NCBI RefSeq assembly: GCF_003625485.1
Contig: NZ_RAIR01000011.1
Location: 1-61,263, forward strand
Direction: 5' to 3'
DNA: 61,263 nt
DNA from: Butyrivibrio sp. CB08
Lineage (GTDB): Bacteria; Bacillota; Clostridia; Lachnospirales; Lachnospiraceae
A model generated the notes under the pieces. It saw nothing but the letters and a program-made list of their open reading frames with translations, was not told the origin of the DNA and searched no databases. A program made the position numbers and the translations under genes. Positions 16,953 to 25,696 of this stretch are shown piece by piece. The first letter of the stretch is position 1; the number at the start of each line of letters is the position of its first letter.

Positions 16953-18137
16953 ATGAATAAACTTTTAAGATCAAATCCCATATCAGACGGATTTTTCATG
17001 CCGGGAGAGTTTTCTGAGCACCTTGGCACCATTATGATCTATCCCACAAGACCAGGCAGCTGGGGGAAAGACAGATCAGATACCCTATGGAGCTTTGGCC
17101 AGGTTTTTCTGGAGATTTTAAAAAGAGAAAATCTCTATCTTCTTGTTGATGAAGCCAATAAGGAAGAGGCCAGATCTTTCATGGAAGATCTTATACGCTC
17201 TGCCAATGAAGAGGAGAGGTACGACGACACTCTTTTTCGTAGGCTCTATCTATGGACCATAGATTCAGATGATTCATGGGCAAGAGATGTGGGACCAACC
17301 TTTGTAATTGATAAGGATGGCAACAGACGAGGCATTAACTGGAGCTTTAATGCCTGGGGCGGAGAAGTGGACGGCCTCTATGCCAGCTGGGATAAGGATG
17401 ATAAGGTAGCTGCTTCTTTTTGCGATAAGCTTTCATCAGACTACTATGATGCATCACCCTTTGTTCTTGAGGGAGGCAGTATCCATTCTGACGGCGAAGG
17501 AACAGTAATGGTCACTGAGAGCTGTCTGTTAAGCCCCGGCAGGAACCCTGAGCTTTCCAAAGAGCAGATAGAAGATAAGCTTAAAACCTACCTTGGAGCC
17601 AAAAAGGTTTTGTGGCTTCCAAAGGGAATATATAACGATGAGACCAACGAGCATGTTGACAATGTATGCGCTTTTATAAGGCCTGGAGAGGTTGTTCTTG
17701 CATGGACTGATGATGAGAGCGACCCTCAGTATGCAATGTCAGCAGCTGACCTTGAGTATCTTGAAAGCGTGACAGATGCAAAGGGAAGGCAGATCATAGT
17801 CCACAAGCTCCCTATTCCTGAATACCCTGTTCTTGTTACGGAGGAAGACCTTTCAAACTACGAGTTTGAAGAGGGAGAGGACAACAGGGAAGCTGGAGAG
17901 AGACTTGCTGCCAGCTACGTTAATTTCTATTTTGTAAATGGCGCTGCCCTGGTTCCACAGTTTGGCGGCGTAAACGCTGTAAGCGATAAAAGAGCTCTCG
18001 GTATTCTTAAAGAGCTTTGCCCTGAGAGGGAAGTGATCGGCATTGATGCCCGTCCCATACTTCTTGGTGGCGGCAATATTCACTGCATCACACAGCAGAT
18101 ACCAAAGGCACAAAATGATTCTATAAACTTAGAATAA
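16953..18137 (+). CDS. aguA: Agmatine deiminase
   Basis: This 394-residue member of the peptidylarginine-deiminase-like (PF04371) family hydrolyses agmatine to N-carbamoylputrescine and ammonia. The nucleophilic Cys lies in GGGNIHCITQQ near residue 378. Other active-site segments are DDSWARDVGPTF, the INWSFNAWGG loop and NDETNEHVDN. It is 11 nt downstream of nspC and its product is the substrate of the next enzyme. This links the SpeA step to putrescine formation without ornithine decarboxylase. Confidence 0.95.
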   Translation: MNKLLRSNPISDGFFMPGEFSEHLGTIMIYPTRPGSWGKDRSDTLWSFGQVFLEILKRENLYLLVDEANKEEARSFMEDLIRSANEEERYDDTLFRRLYLWTIDSDDSWARDVGPTFVIDKDGNRRGINWSFNAWGGEVDGLYASWDKDDKVAASFCDKLSSDYYDASPFVLEGGSIHSDGEGTVMVTESCLLSPGRNPELSKEQIEDKLKTYLGAKKVLWLPKGIYNDETNEHVDNVCAFIRPGEVVLAWTDDESDPQYAMSAADLEYLESVTDAKGRQIIVHKLPIPEYPVLVTEEDLSNYEFEEGEDNREAGERLAASYVNFYFVNGAALVPQFGGVNAVSDKRALGILKELCPEREVIGIDARPILLGGGNIHCITQQIPKAQNDSINLE

Positions 18138-18146
18138 GAGGTGGAT

Positions 18147-19046
18147 ATGTCAGATAAGGTTAAGGTTGCATGCATACAGTTTGCGTGCGGAGCGATAGCG
18201 GTAACTGATGAAGATCAGGTCAGAAGAAATATAGAGACAGCAGACAGATATGTGAGAGAAGCTGCGGCTAACGGAGCCAACATCATCCTGCTTTCAGAGC
18301 TTTTTGAGAGGAAGTATTTCTGCCAGGAGAGAAACTACGACTACTATGAGCTGGCTCTTCCAATACTGGAGAATCCTGCAGTACAGCATTTTACCAAGGT
18401 TGCAAAAGAGCTCAATGTAGTACTTCCTATAAGCGTATTTGAAAGAGATGAGAATGTCTTTTACAACTCTGTGGCAATGATAGATGCAGACGGACAGATA
18501 ATTGGTGTCTACAGAAAGACCCATATCCCGGATGATCACTTCTATCAGGAGAAGTTCTATTTTACTCCTGGTAATACAGGATTTAAGGTATTTGAGACAC
18601 AGTATGGAAATGTGGGTGTTGGCATCTGCTGGGATCAGTGGTTCCCGGAGACTGCAAGGAGCCTTGCTCTTATGGGAGCGGATATCATTCTTTATCCAAC
18701 TGCCATCGGCTCAGAGCCTATTCTTGATGTGGACAGTTCAGGTCACTGGATGAGGACCATGCAGGGACATTCAGCAGCCAACATCATTCCTGTGGCTGCT
18801 GCAAACCGTATAGGAAAAGAGATCGTAACTCCAACGGAAGAAAATGGTAAGCAGAGCTCATCCTTAACTTTCTACGGATCAAGCTTTTTGACAGATGAGA
18901 CTGGAGATATCCTGGCAAAAGCAGATAAGGAAAAAGAAGAGATCATCTACGCAGAGTATGACTTTGCAGAGAATCGCAAAAAAAGAGCATCCTGGGGACT
19001 GTTCAGAGACAGGCGTCCAGAATGCTATCATGCACTTACTGATTGA
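18147..19046 (+). CDS. aguB: N-carbamoylputrescine amidase
   Basis: This nitrilase-superfamily enzyme of 299 residues has the catalytic Glu-Lys-Cys triad visible in LLSELFERKYF, YRKTHIPDD and GVGICWDQWFPE. The sequence around the cysteine and the downstream ILYPTAIGSEP are typical of AguB. It releases putrescine, CO2 and ammonia from N-carbamoylputrescine. The ATG at 18147 is preferred over GTG at 18141 because AGAGG then lies 5 nt upstream. Its last 11 bases overlap the convergent UPF0126 gene, and no terminator is seen between them. Confidence 0.93.
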   Translation: MSDKVKVACIQFACGAIAVTDEDQVRRNIETADRYVREAAANGANIILLSELFERKYFCQERNYDYYELALPILENPAVQHFTKVAKELNVVLPISVFERDENVFYNSVAMIDADGQIIGVYRKTHIPDDHFYQEKFYFTPGNTGFKVFETQYGNVGVGICWDQWFPETARSLALMGADIILYPTAIGSEPILDVDSSGHWMRTMQGHSAANIIPVAAANRIGKEIVTPTEENGKQSSSLTFYGSSFLTDETGDILAKADKEKEEIIYAEYDFAENRKKRASWGLFRDRRPECYHALTD

Positions 19047-19677
19047 CAGTAGGCAGATTCCATTTAAAGTGCATTGCCAGGAATCTTATTATTACTATAG
19101 TAAAGAACCCAGCCAGTGAGCTAATTAGTTCGCTGGCTGTATATCTCCAAAGGATTACCAAAACCACCGAGCCAGCTATGCAGGCAATGGCGTACACGTG
19201 CTTGGTAAGTACAGCCGGGATGCTGTCTGCAAAAACATCCCTTACAATTCCACCACCGATTCCGGTAACTATTCCAAGAAAAGCAACTAAAAAGAGATTG
19301 TCGCCGTAAGGTGAATTGATCCCGGTAAAGGCACCATCTACTGTAAATGCCGCAAGTCCAAGGGTATCCAGCCAGAATATAAGAGAGTCGTAAAGAGGAG
19401 TCACAGCCTTGGGAATAGACATGTTGCGTCTCATTACTAAAAAGGCGATGTTGGCTGTTACCAGTGTGATCACTGTATACTGGGGATTTACAAACATGGC
19501 AGGAGGTATGTTGTCGATGATGATATCCCTAATTAGTCCGCCTCCAGTTGCAGTAACCATAGCCAGGAGATTTATTCCAAAGATGTCCATGTCCTTCTTG
19601 GCAGCAACCACAGCTCCTGACAGAGCAAAGGCAATGATACCTATATTTTCAATAAGAAACATTATTGCTGAGTTCAT
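19036..19677 (-). CDS. UPF0126/TRIC-type cation channel family membrane protein
   Basis: This 213-residue polytopic protein has about seven transmembrane segments and two internal repeats. Each repeat contains the glycine-rich signature: ATGGGLIRDIIIDN in the first, VTGIGGGIVRDVFAD in the second. This is the YadS/YicG family, structurally related to TRIC cation channels; some members affect glycine uptake. Its start codon immediately follows the hslO stop, so it is the second gene of an hslO operon. The 3' end overlaps aguB by 11 bp on the opposite strand. Confidence 0.85.
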   Translation of the reverse strand: MNSAIMFLIENIGIIAFALSGAVVAAKKDMDIFGINLLAMVTATGGGLIRDIIIDNIPPAMFVNPQYTVITLVTANIAFLVMRRNMSIPKAVTPLYDSLIFWLDTLGLAAFTVDGAFTGINSPYGDNLFLVAFLGIVTGIGGGIVRDVFADSIPAVLTKHVYAIACIAGSVVLVILWRYTASELISSLAGFFTIVIIRFLAMHFKWNLPTVNQ

Positions 19678-20592
19678 TTAGTTTTCCTGTCCGTTCTTAT
19701 TTTTCTGGATTTTGGCTTTTTCTTTTATCTCTTTAAGTTCATCTACGCTAAAAGTGTAAGCTTTGTTACAGAAGTGACAGCGCAGTTCTATCTCTTTTCC
19801 CTCATCGATCATATCCTGGATCTCTTTCTCACCGATGAGCATAAGGGCTCTCTCTACGCGGTCCTCGTCACAGTTGCAGTAGAAATTAAGATCTACTGTG
19901 TCTGTAATCTCAATATCAAATCCATCAAGAACTATGTTAAGCAGTTCTTCAGGAGTCTTGCCTGCCTTTAAGATATCTGTAACGGAAGAGAACTTTGTAA
20001 GGTTTTCTTCGAGCTTAGTAATGGTAGCTTCGTCAGCGAAGGGCAGAAGCTGGATGATAAATCCGCCAGCTGCGATTACGCTAAGAGACTCTCTTTCAAC
20101 TAAAACTCCAAGACCAACTGAGGATGGAGTCTGCTCAGACTTGGTGAAGTAGTAGGTAAGATCCTCTGCAACTTCTCCAGTGTAAAGAGGAACCTGGCCA
20201 ACGTAAGGCTCTTTCATGCCCATGTCTCTTATAACAGTAAGATTTCCTTCACCGATTCCGCCGCCTACATTGAGGTGTCCCTGTTCATTTGGCTCCATTA
20301 TCACATAAGGATTACTTACATATCCTTTGACGTTACCCTTGTTGTCTGCTGTGGCGAGAACGCTCTTAAGAGGTCCGTTACCGTCCATCTTGACTGTGAT
20401 GAGGTCGTCATCGTTATCCATCATGGTGCCCATCATAACTGTGCCTGTCATAAGTCTTCCAAGGGCAGCTGCAGCTATAGGTGATAAACCGTGGGCTTTT
20501 CTTGCGTACTCTGCAAGATCTCTGGTTGTAGCAGCAAAGGCTCTTATCTGGGCATTTCCTGCTGTGGCTCTAACCATATAATCCTTATACAT
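19678..20592 (-). CDS. hslO: Redox-regulated chaperone Hsp33
   Basis: This 304-residue cytosolic protein has the Hsp33 core (ARKAHGLSPIAAAALGRLMTG, GYVSNP, GGGIGEGNLTVIRDMG) and the C-terminal zinc centre with CNC and CHFC about 30 residues apart. In the family the four cysteines bind Zn when reduced; oxidation releases Zn and activates holdase function. AAGGAAA precedes the ATG at 20592. The likely promoter region upstream contains a perfect 17-bp palindrome (20661-20677). Confidence 0.95.
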   Translation of the reverse strand: MYKDYMVRATAGNAQIRAFAATTRDLAEYARKAHGLSPIAAAALGRLMTGTVMMGTMMDNDDDLITVKMDGNGPLKSVLATADNKGNVKGYVSNPYVIMEPNEQGHLNVGGGIGEGNLTVIRDMGMKEPYVGQVPLYTGEVAEDLTYYFTKSEQTPSSVGLGVLVERESLSVIAAGGFIIQLLPFADEATITKLEENLTKFSSVTDILKAGKTPEELLNIVLDGFDIEITDTVDLNFYCNCDEDRVERALMLIGEKEIQDMIDEGKEIELRCHFCNKAYTFSVDELKEIKEKAKIQKNKNGQEN

Positions 20593-20660
20593 CTTGTGTT
20601 TCCTTCCAAATTAAATACTATGCAACTATGAAATGATAAGTCTTTTTGAGGCAGATGTAA

Positions 20661-20677
20661 ATACAATTATATTGTAT
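20661..20677. promoter_or_regulatory. 17-bp palindrome upstream of hslO
   Basis: ATACAAT-TAT-ATTGTAT is perfectly symmetric and overlaps a minus-strand TATAAT (20666-20671) that could be the hslO -10. Its position over a promoter suits a repressor operator. The binding protein is unknown. Confidence 0.4.
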
Positions 20678-20820
20678 GCTCACGCGTATTGTTTTTATCA
20701 AAATTTTAGAAAGAATTTTGAGGATATAATGCCCTCCTCTAGTATAATAAAAGAAGGGATTTATTTTCTGAATATTCGCATATATACTCAAATAGACAGA
20801 CTATTTTAAGGAGGCATAAT

Positions 20821-22542
20821 ATGGAATCAAAAGTCAGGAATGGAAAGGTGGTACAAAAGCTGATATTTGCTGCGGTTGCAGCTATTGTTGGCATAGCGAC
20901 AGTGCTTACTATCATAAGTGCTGTTCAGATCAGTAACACTTACAATGATATGGTGGAGGAAGAACTTAATGTTGCTGTTACGCAGCTGGCAAGTGAGATG
21001 ACCACTATGTGGGATGGCGACTGGCATTTGGAAGGCGGTCAGCTCTATAAGGGCGAAGAGAACGTCATGAAAGAGTATGAGGAGACCATGGATGAACTCA
21101 AGGCTGAAACAGGTATTGAGTATTCGCTTTTCTATGGACCTCAGAGACTTATCACCACGATGACAGATGCTGCTGGAAACAAAGCTGTAGGATACAATAT
21201 TTCTGATAAGGTTAAGAATACTGTAATCACTGGCGGTCAGGGCATGTTCCTTAAGACCGTTCCTGCAGGTGCAGCAAAAGAGTATTATTGTTACTACGTT
21301 CCTCTTGAAAATGAAGACGGAACAATAATTGGAATGGCATTCTGCGGAAGAGAGAGCGAGGATGTTGGAGCGGCTATCAGAAAGATAATCGTAACCATGG
21401 TCATCATCTCAATTATTCTTACCATAGCTCTTTCAACTGTTGGAACACTGGTTGCCAACACTGTATCAGTTAAGATGAGATCAATCGCTACCGAGCTTGG
21501 ACAGCTCTCTTCTGGAGAACTTAAGCTCAATATCGATGATAAGTGCCTTAACAGAAACGATGAGATCGGTCTTCTTGCTGACGGAGCAAGAACCCTTAGT
21601 GATAAGCTTGGCGAAGTAATTAAGACTACAATGGATATGTCCAGTGAACTAAAGAGATCCGGAGCTGAGCTTTCTGATTCAGCAAACCAGGCATCCACCG
21701 CTTCAAACCAGGTGAGCCAGGCAGTAGATGATATCAGTAAAGGCGCTGTAAACCAGGCAGAGAGCGTAGAGAGCGCTGCTGGAAATACACAGGATATCGG
21801 AAGAGATATCGATGAAGTGTCTGAGAATGTAGAAGAACTCAACGCATATTCAAATGAGATGAAGACAGCCTGTGATGCTGCTATGGATGCTTTAAATAAG
21901 CTTATTGAGCAGAGCACAGAGGTTCAGGAATCTGTTCATGAGATTGGACAGACAATCGATTCTACTAACGAGTCTGCAAAAGAGATATCCAAGTTCTCAG
22001 AAGCTATCACAGAGATCGCTTCCCAGACAAATCTTCTTTCACTCAACGCCAGCATCGAGGCTGCCAGAGCAGGAGATGCAGGAAAAGGATTTGCAGTTGT
22101 TGCTACAGAGATTGGTCAGCTTGCTATTCAGAGTAGCAATTCTGCAGAAGAGATCAAGAAGATCGTTGAAAAGCTGGTTGCTGATTCCGAGGCTTCTGTA
22201 GAGGTTATGAGTAAGCTCAACAGCAACTTCGCGCAGCAGTCTGAGCAGCTTGATGATACTAAGAACAACATGCAGAGCATGGCAGCAAATGTTACTAACG
22301 TATCTAACAGCACAGAGTCAATCGCAAGTCACATTGGTCAGCTTGGTGCAGCCAAGGATAAGCTTGTTGAGATCATCGCAGATCTATCAGCTATTTCCGA
22401 GGAGAATGCAGCATCAACAGAAGAGACCAACGCTTCTATGCAGGAACTCAATGCTACATTTGCCATCATTACAGAGTCTGCTGATAAGCTTCAGGAACTT
22501 GCCAGCAACATGCAGGAAACTATCAGTTATTTCAAACCATAA
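20821..22542 (+). CDS. Methyl-accepting chemotaxis protein
   Basis: This 573-residue transmembrane receptor has TM1 at about residues 13-35, a periplasm-facing Cache-like sensor domain (about 40-185, with [20 protein letters not shown] and MAFCGRES), TM2 at about 190-215 and a HAMP region. A long cytoplasmic MCP signalling coiled coil carries the hairpin-tip sequence [22 protein letters not shown]. The C-terminus lacks a NWETF-type CheR tether. It signals through CheA/CheW to the flagellar motor; no other chemotaxis gene lies in the window. AAGGAGGC sits before the ATG. Two TATAAT sequences (20726, 20744) lie upstream, but neither has a good -35. Confidence 0.93.
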   Translation: MESKVRNGKVVQKLIFAAVAAIVGIATVLTIISAVQISNTYNDMVEEELNVAVTQLASEMTTMWDGDWHLEGGQLYKGEENVMKEYEETMDELKAETGIEYSLFYGPQRLITTMTDAAGNKAVGYNISDKVKNTVITGGQGMFLKTVPAGAAKEYYCYYVPLENEDGTIIGMAFCGRESEDVGAAIRKIIVTMVIISIILTIALSTVGTLVANTVSVKMRSIATELGQLSSGELKLNIDDKCLNRNDEIGLLADGARTLSDKLGEVIKTTMDMSSELKRSGAELSDSANQASTASNQVSQAVDDISKGAVNQAESVESAAGNTQDIGRDIDEVSENVEELNAYSNEMKTACDAAMDALNKLIEQSTEVQESVHEIGQTIDSTNESAKEISKFSEAITEIASQTNLLSLNASIEAARAGDAGKGFAVVATEIGQLAIQSSNSAEEIKKIVEKLVADSEASVEVMSKLNSNFAQQSEQLDDTKNNMQSMAANVTNVSNSTESIASHIGQLGAAKDKLVEIIADLSAISEENAASTEETNASMQELNATFAIITESADKLQELASNMQETISYFKP

Positions 22543-22561
22543 TAGTGGCATGAACATATAC

Positions 22562-22600
22562 GCCCCTGACTGTGGAAAGCCCATGGTTAGGGGCTTTTTA
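22562..22600 (+). terminator. Terminator after the chemotaxis receptor
   Basis: GCCCCTGAC pairs with GTTAGGGGC (one G-T pair) and is followed by TTTTTA. Confidence 0.8.
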
Positions 22601-22615
22601 TGCGGTCTTATTTAA

Positions 22616-22644
22616 TTGACATATATTTAACGTATAGATATAAT
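22616..22644 (+). promoter_or_regulatory. Consensus promoter for rex
   Basis: TTGACA - 17 nt - TATAAT is a perfect match to the sigma-A consensus. No Rex-type operator palindrome was recognised near it. Confidence 0.92.
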
Positions 22645-22703
22645 TATTGTTAGGGCATTTTACTTTAGATTATTCAATTATTCCTTAATATATGGAGAGG
22701 GTT

Positions 22704-23342
22704 ATGGCAGATAAAGAGATTTCTCAGGCGGTCATCAGCAGACTGCCAAGATATTTTAGATACCTGGGAGACCTTAGGGAAAAGGGCGTTGAGAGGATCT
22801 CCTCTCAGGAACTCTCAGATATCATGAAGGTTACCGCTTCCCAGATCAGACAGGATTTTAATAATTTTGGTGGCTTTGGCCAGCAGGGATATGGATATAA
22901 CGTAGGTTATCTCTATGACGAGATCGGCAAGATCCTTGGACTGGACAGACAGCACAGTTTGGTAATCATAGGAACAGGCCATCTTGGCAAGGCTATTGCC
23001 GGATATACCAATTTCACAAGAAGAGGCTTTGTATTCAAGGGGGCATTTGACAAGAACCCTGAGCTTTACGGAACCAAGATCGGTGACGTAGAGGTAAGAC
23101 CAATCGATGAAGTTGAGGACTTTGTAAGAAAGAACAACATTGAAATAGCAGTTCTTACAATTCCTAAGGATCAGGCAGTGCCCATGGCACACAAACTTGC
23201 AGAGTGTGGAATCAAGGCTATATGGAACTTTGCCCATGTTGACCTTGAGGTTCCTAACAATATTCAGGTAGAAAATGTACATTTATCTGACAGTTTGATG
23301 AAATTATCGTATAATATTGATAGGTACGAAAAATCATTATAA
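22704..23342 (+). CDS. rex: Redox-sensing transcriptional repressor Rex
   Basis: This protein of 212 residues has an N-terminal winged helix (ISRLPRYFRYLGDL...VTASQIRQDFNNFG) and a C-terminal Rossmann domain with VIIGTGHLGKAIAGY that reads the NADH/NAD+ ratio. In fermentative Firmicutes Rex represses NADH-oxidising pathways until NADH rises. The start at 22704 is preferred because GGAGAGG lies just upstream; an ATG at 22692 overlaps that site. It is first in a run with a coiled-coil gene 15 nt downstream. Confidence 0.95.
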   Translation: MADKEISQAVISRLPRYFRYLGDLREKGVERISSQELSDIMKVTASQIRQDFNNFGGFGQQGYGYNVGYLYDEIGKILGLDRQHSLVIIGTGHLGKAIAGYTNFTRRGFVFKGAFDKNPELYGTKIGDVEVRPIDEVEDFVRKNNIEIAVLTIPKDQAVPMAHKLAECGIKAIWNFAHVDLEVPNNIQVENVHLSDSLMKLSYNIDRYEKSL

Positions 23343-23357
23343 TTACTGGAGAGTTCC

Positions 23358-24032
23358 ATGGCTAAAGGCAAAGGCGGCGATGAAGTGTACATGTCAGCCC
23401 TGGAGGGAAAGAGTATTCCCATCCTGACGCTGGACAATAAGTGGCATCAGCTTTTTACCCAGACGGAGATGACGCCTGAGATAGAGGCCCTTGCAGATCA
23501 GCTCAATGCACTTGTTGAGCGTGATGGCAAGATCCGTACTGATACCAAGAAGATCAAGAAACTCAAGAAGACTCTTTTATCTGAGATAGTTCCTCTTCGT
23601 GATCAGGCCAACAAGGCCGGCGGAGCAGCGGCTTCCATAGAAAAAGAGATTTCAGAGAGAACCAGGCTTATCAACGAATGCAATGAGAAGCTTGGCGGAC
23701 ATGATGATGAGCTCCTTGACCTTTCAAGAGAGATCTACGACGTAGATTACAAACTGATGATTGAGACCATGAAGGTGTGCTACGAGACCCTTCATGAGAA
23801 TACAGAGTACATTCAGGGCCTTGACGAGTGGATCACTAAGGTCAGAGTTGAACTTAAAAAGAACGTAATCAGACTTCAGGAAGCAGAGATGGAGAACTAC
23901 AATCTCTATTCCTACATGCATCAGATATTTGGACCTGATGTGATCGATATTTTTGATATGCAATATGATCCCGACAAGAGACATCCTATCAGACGACCAG
24001 CAGATGGTTCCGGGGATGAATATGTGGGATGA
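23358..24032 (+). CDS. Coiled-coil protein of unknown function
   Basis: This 224-residue soluble, highly charged protein has an N-terminal conserved-looking patch (SIPILTLDNKWHQLF), then long helices with coiled-coil heptads (about 45-190) and a short Pro/Arg/Asp tail. No signal peptide or transmembrane segment is seen. The layout, and a position directly after rex with only 15 nt between, make it a likely co-transcribed gene. I recognise no named domain. A weak hairpin lies after it, so nnr may or may not be on the same transcript. Confidence 0.65.
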   Translation: MAKGKGGDEVYMSALEGKSIPILTLDNKWHQLFTQTEMTPEIEALADQLNALVERDGKIRTDTKKIKKLKKTLLSEIVPLRDQANKAGGAAASIEKEISERTRLINECNEKLGGHDDELLDLSREIYDVDYKLMIETMKVCYETLHENTEYIQGLDEWITKVRVELKKNVIRLQEAEMENYNLYSYMHQIFGPDVIDIFDMQYDPDKRHPIRRPADGSGDEYVG

Positions 24033-24046
24033 CCAAAGAGTAATTA

Positions 24047-24070
24047 GGCTGCCTTTCCTGGCAGCCTTAA
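24047..24070 (+). terminator. Weak hairpin, possible terminator
   Basis: GGCTGCC pairs with GGCAGCC around a 6-nt loop, but only TTAACTTA follows, so termination would be partial. Confidence 0.35.
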
Positions 24071-24123
24071 CTTATACCCTGACTTAATGACACAGGATTT
24101 TTGTGGTGGATTGGAGGAGACCC

Positions 24124-25680
24124 ATGAAATACGCTGTTTCAAGTATGGAAATGAAGATCTGTGACCGGAACACTTCAGAGCGCTTTGGCATAGAGCCCAT
24201 GGTGCTCATGGAGAGAGCAGCTCTCTCTGTCTGCGATGAGATAGATAAGTGGAGAGATAGTCTTGAGCTTACAAGGCATTTAAACGTGGCAGTTTTTGCA
24301 GGTGTTGGCAATAACGGTGGAGACGGAGTTGCCATAGCCAGGCTTCTTAAACAGCGTGGATACTATGTGAATCTTTGCGTGGTGGGAGATCCTGTAAAGA
24401 GCAGTGACCTGTTTTTAAAGCAGCTGGACATAGCTTCCAAATACGATATTTCACAGGGCACTTTTTCCAATATAAGAGACAACAAAACGGCTACAGGCTT
24501 TGATATCATTGTAGATGCCATGTTTGGTATTGGCCTTTCAAGGCCTGTTACAGGAACGAATCTTGAGGCTGTAAGCTTTATCAATGACCTCAAGAAAGAG
24601 CAGGGAAAAGACCTGTTGGTAATTTCTGTAGATATCCCTTCAGGCATAAGTGCTGACAATGGCCAGGTTCTTGGAGATGCTGTAAGGGCTGATAAGACAG
24701 TTACCTTTAACCAGGTCAAGCTTGGACAGATCCTTTACCCGGGCTGTGAGTACATGGGTGAACTGGTGGTAGCTGATGTTGGAATTACAAGTGAGAGCTT
24801 TATGGGAAAAGAACCTTTGGCGTTCTTTTACGATGGCAATGCCCTTGAGCTTATTCCTGAGAGAAAGAGGGATTCCAACAAGGGAACAAATGGCAAGGTC
24901 CTAATTATAGCTGGATCAAGAAATATAAGCGGAGCATGTATCCTTGCTGCATCTGCGGCTCTTAAGGCAGGAGCAGGGATGGTAAGAGTCTTTACTGCTA
25001 TAGAGAATGCAGAGGTGGTGAAAGCTCTTTTACCAGAAGCTATACTTGATACCTATGAGGACTTTGAACCTGTAAGGGACAAGTTAAAGGCGGCATTTGA
25101 CTGGTCAAGCCAGGCGGTGATTGGACCTGGTATCGGAACTGAAGGTAAGGGAGTAGAGCTTGTGACGGCAGTTCTTGAAGACTACGACAAGCCTCTTGTT
25201 ATGGACGCTGACGCCCTTAACATAATTGCTGAGGACGAGGAGCTTAGGAAAAAGGCAGCCAACTATGCTACAGGCAGTAAGAAGCTTATCCTGACACCAC
25301 ACATGGGAGAGTTTGCAAGACTCAAAAAGTGCAGCATAGGTCAGTGCAAGGTGAATCTCCTTTCATATCCTGGAGAGCTGGCTGGTGATCTTCACGCCAC
25401 AGTCATCTGCAAGGATGCCAGGAGCATTGTGGCTGACAGCAATGAGAAAAAGATATATATTAATATAAGCGGCAACGACGGAATGGCAACGGCGGGATCA
25501 GGAGATGTGCTCTCTGGCATAACAGGGGCGCTCATTGGTCTTTCAATGAGCGGTTTTGAAACAGCCATTGCAGCGGCATATATCCACGGATGTGCAGGAG
25601 ATATCGCAGCAGCCGACCACGGAAGATATTCCATGATTGCATCGGATATAGTGGGTGCCCTTTCCAAAGTGCTGGAGTAA
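24124..25680 (+). CDS. nnr: Bifunctional NAD(P)H-hydrate epimerase / ADP-dependent dehydratase
   Basis: This protein of about 518 residues fuses a YjeF_N epimerase domain (about 1-215, with GVGNNGGDGVAIARLL and DAMFGIGLSRPVTG) to a YjeF_C/CARKD dehydratase (about 230-518, with VIGPGIGTEG, LVMDADALNII and GSGDVLSGITGAL). It repairs the hydrated cofactors NADHX and NADPHX. The start at 24124 has GGAGGAGA directly upstream; a GTG at 24103 has none. It lies between rex and alr. Confidence 0.95.
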   Translation: MKYAVSSMEMKICDRNTSERFGIEPMVLMERAALSVCDEIDKWRDSLELTRHLNVAVFAGVGNNGGDGVAIARLLKQRGYYVNLCVVGDPVKSSDLFLKQLDIASKYDISQGTFSNIRDNKTATGFDIIVDAMFGIGLSRPVTGTNLEAVSFINDLKKEQGKDLLVISVDIPSGISADNGQVLGDAVRADKTVTFNQVKLGQILYPGCEYMGELVVADVGITSESFMGKEPLAFFYDGNALELIPERKRDSNKGTNGKVLIIAGSRNISGACILAASAALKAGAGMVRVFTAIENAEVVKALLPEAILDTYEDFEPVRDKLKAAFDWSSQAVIGPGIGTEGKGVELVTAVLEDYDKPLVMDADALNIIAEDEELRKKAANYATGSKKLILTPHMGEFARLKKCSIGQCKVNLLSYPGELAGDLHATVICKDARSIVADSNEKKIYINISGNDGMATAGSGDVLSGITGALIGLSMSGFETAIAAAYIHGCAGDIAAADHGRYSMIASDIVGALSKVLE

Positions 25681-25696
25681 TTAAGGAAGTATAGAG

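Noticed and set aside
20726..20749. Two TATAAT sequences as chemotaxis-receptor promoters
   Set aside because: Neither has a credible -35 or extended -10, and no sigma-28 type GCCGATAA element was found; left unassigned.
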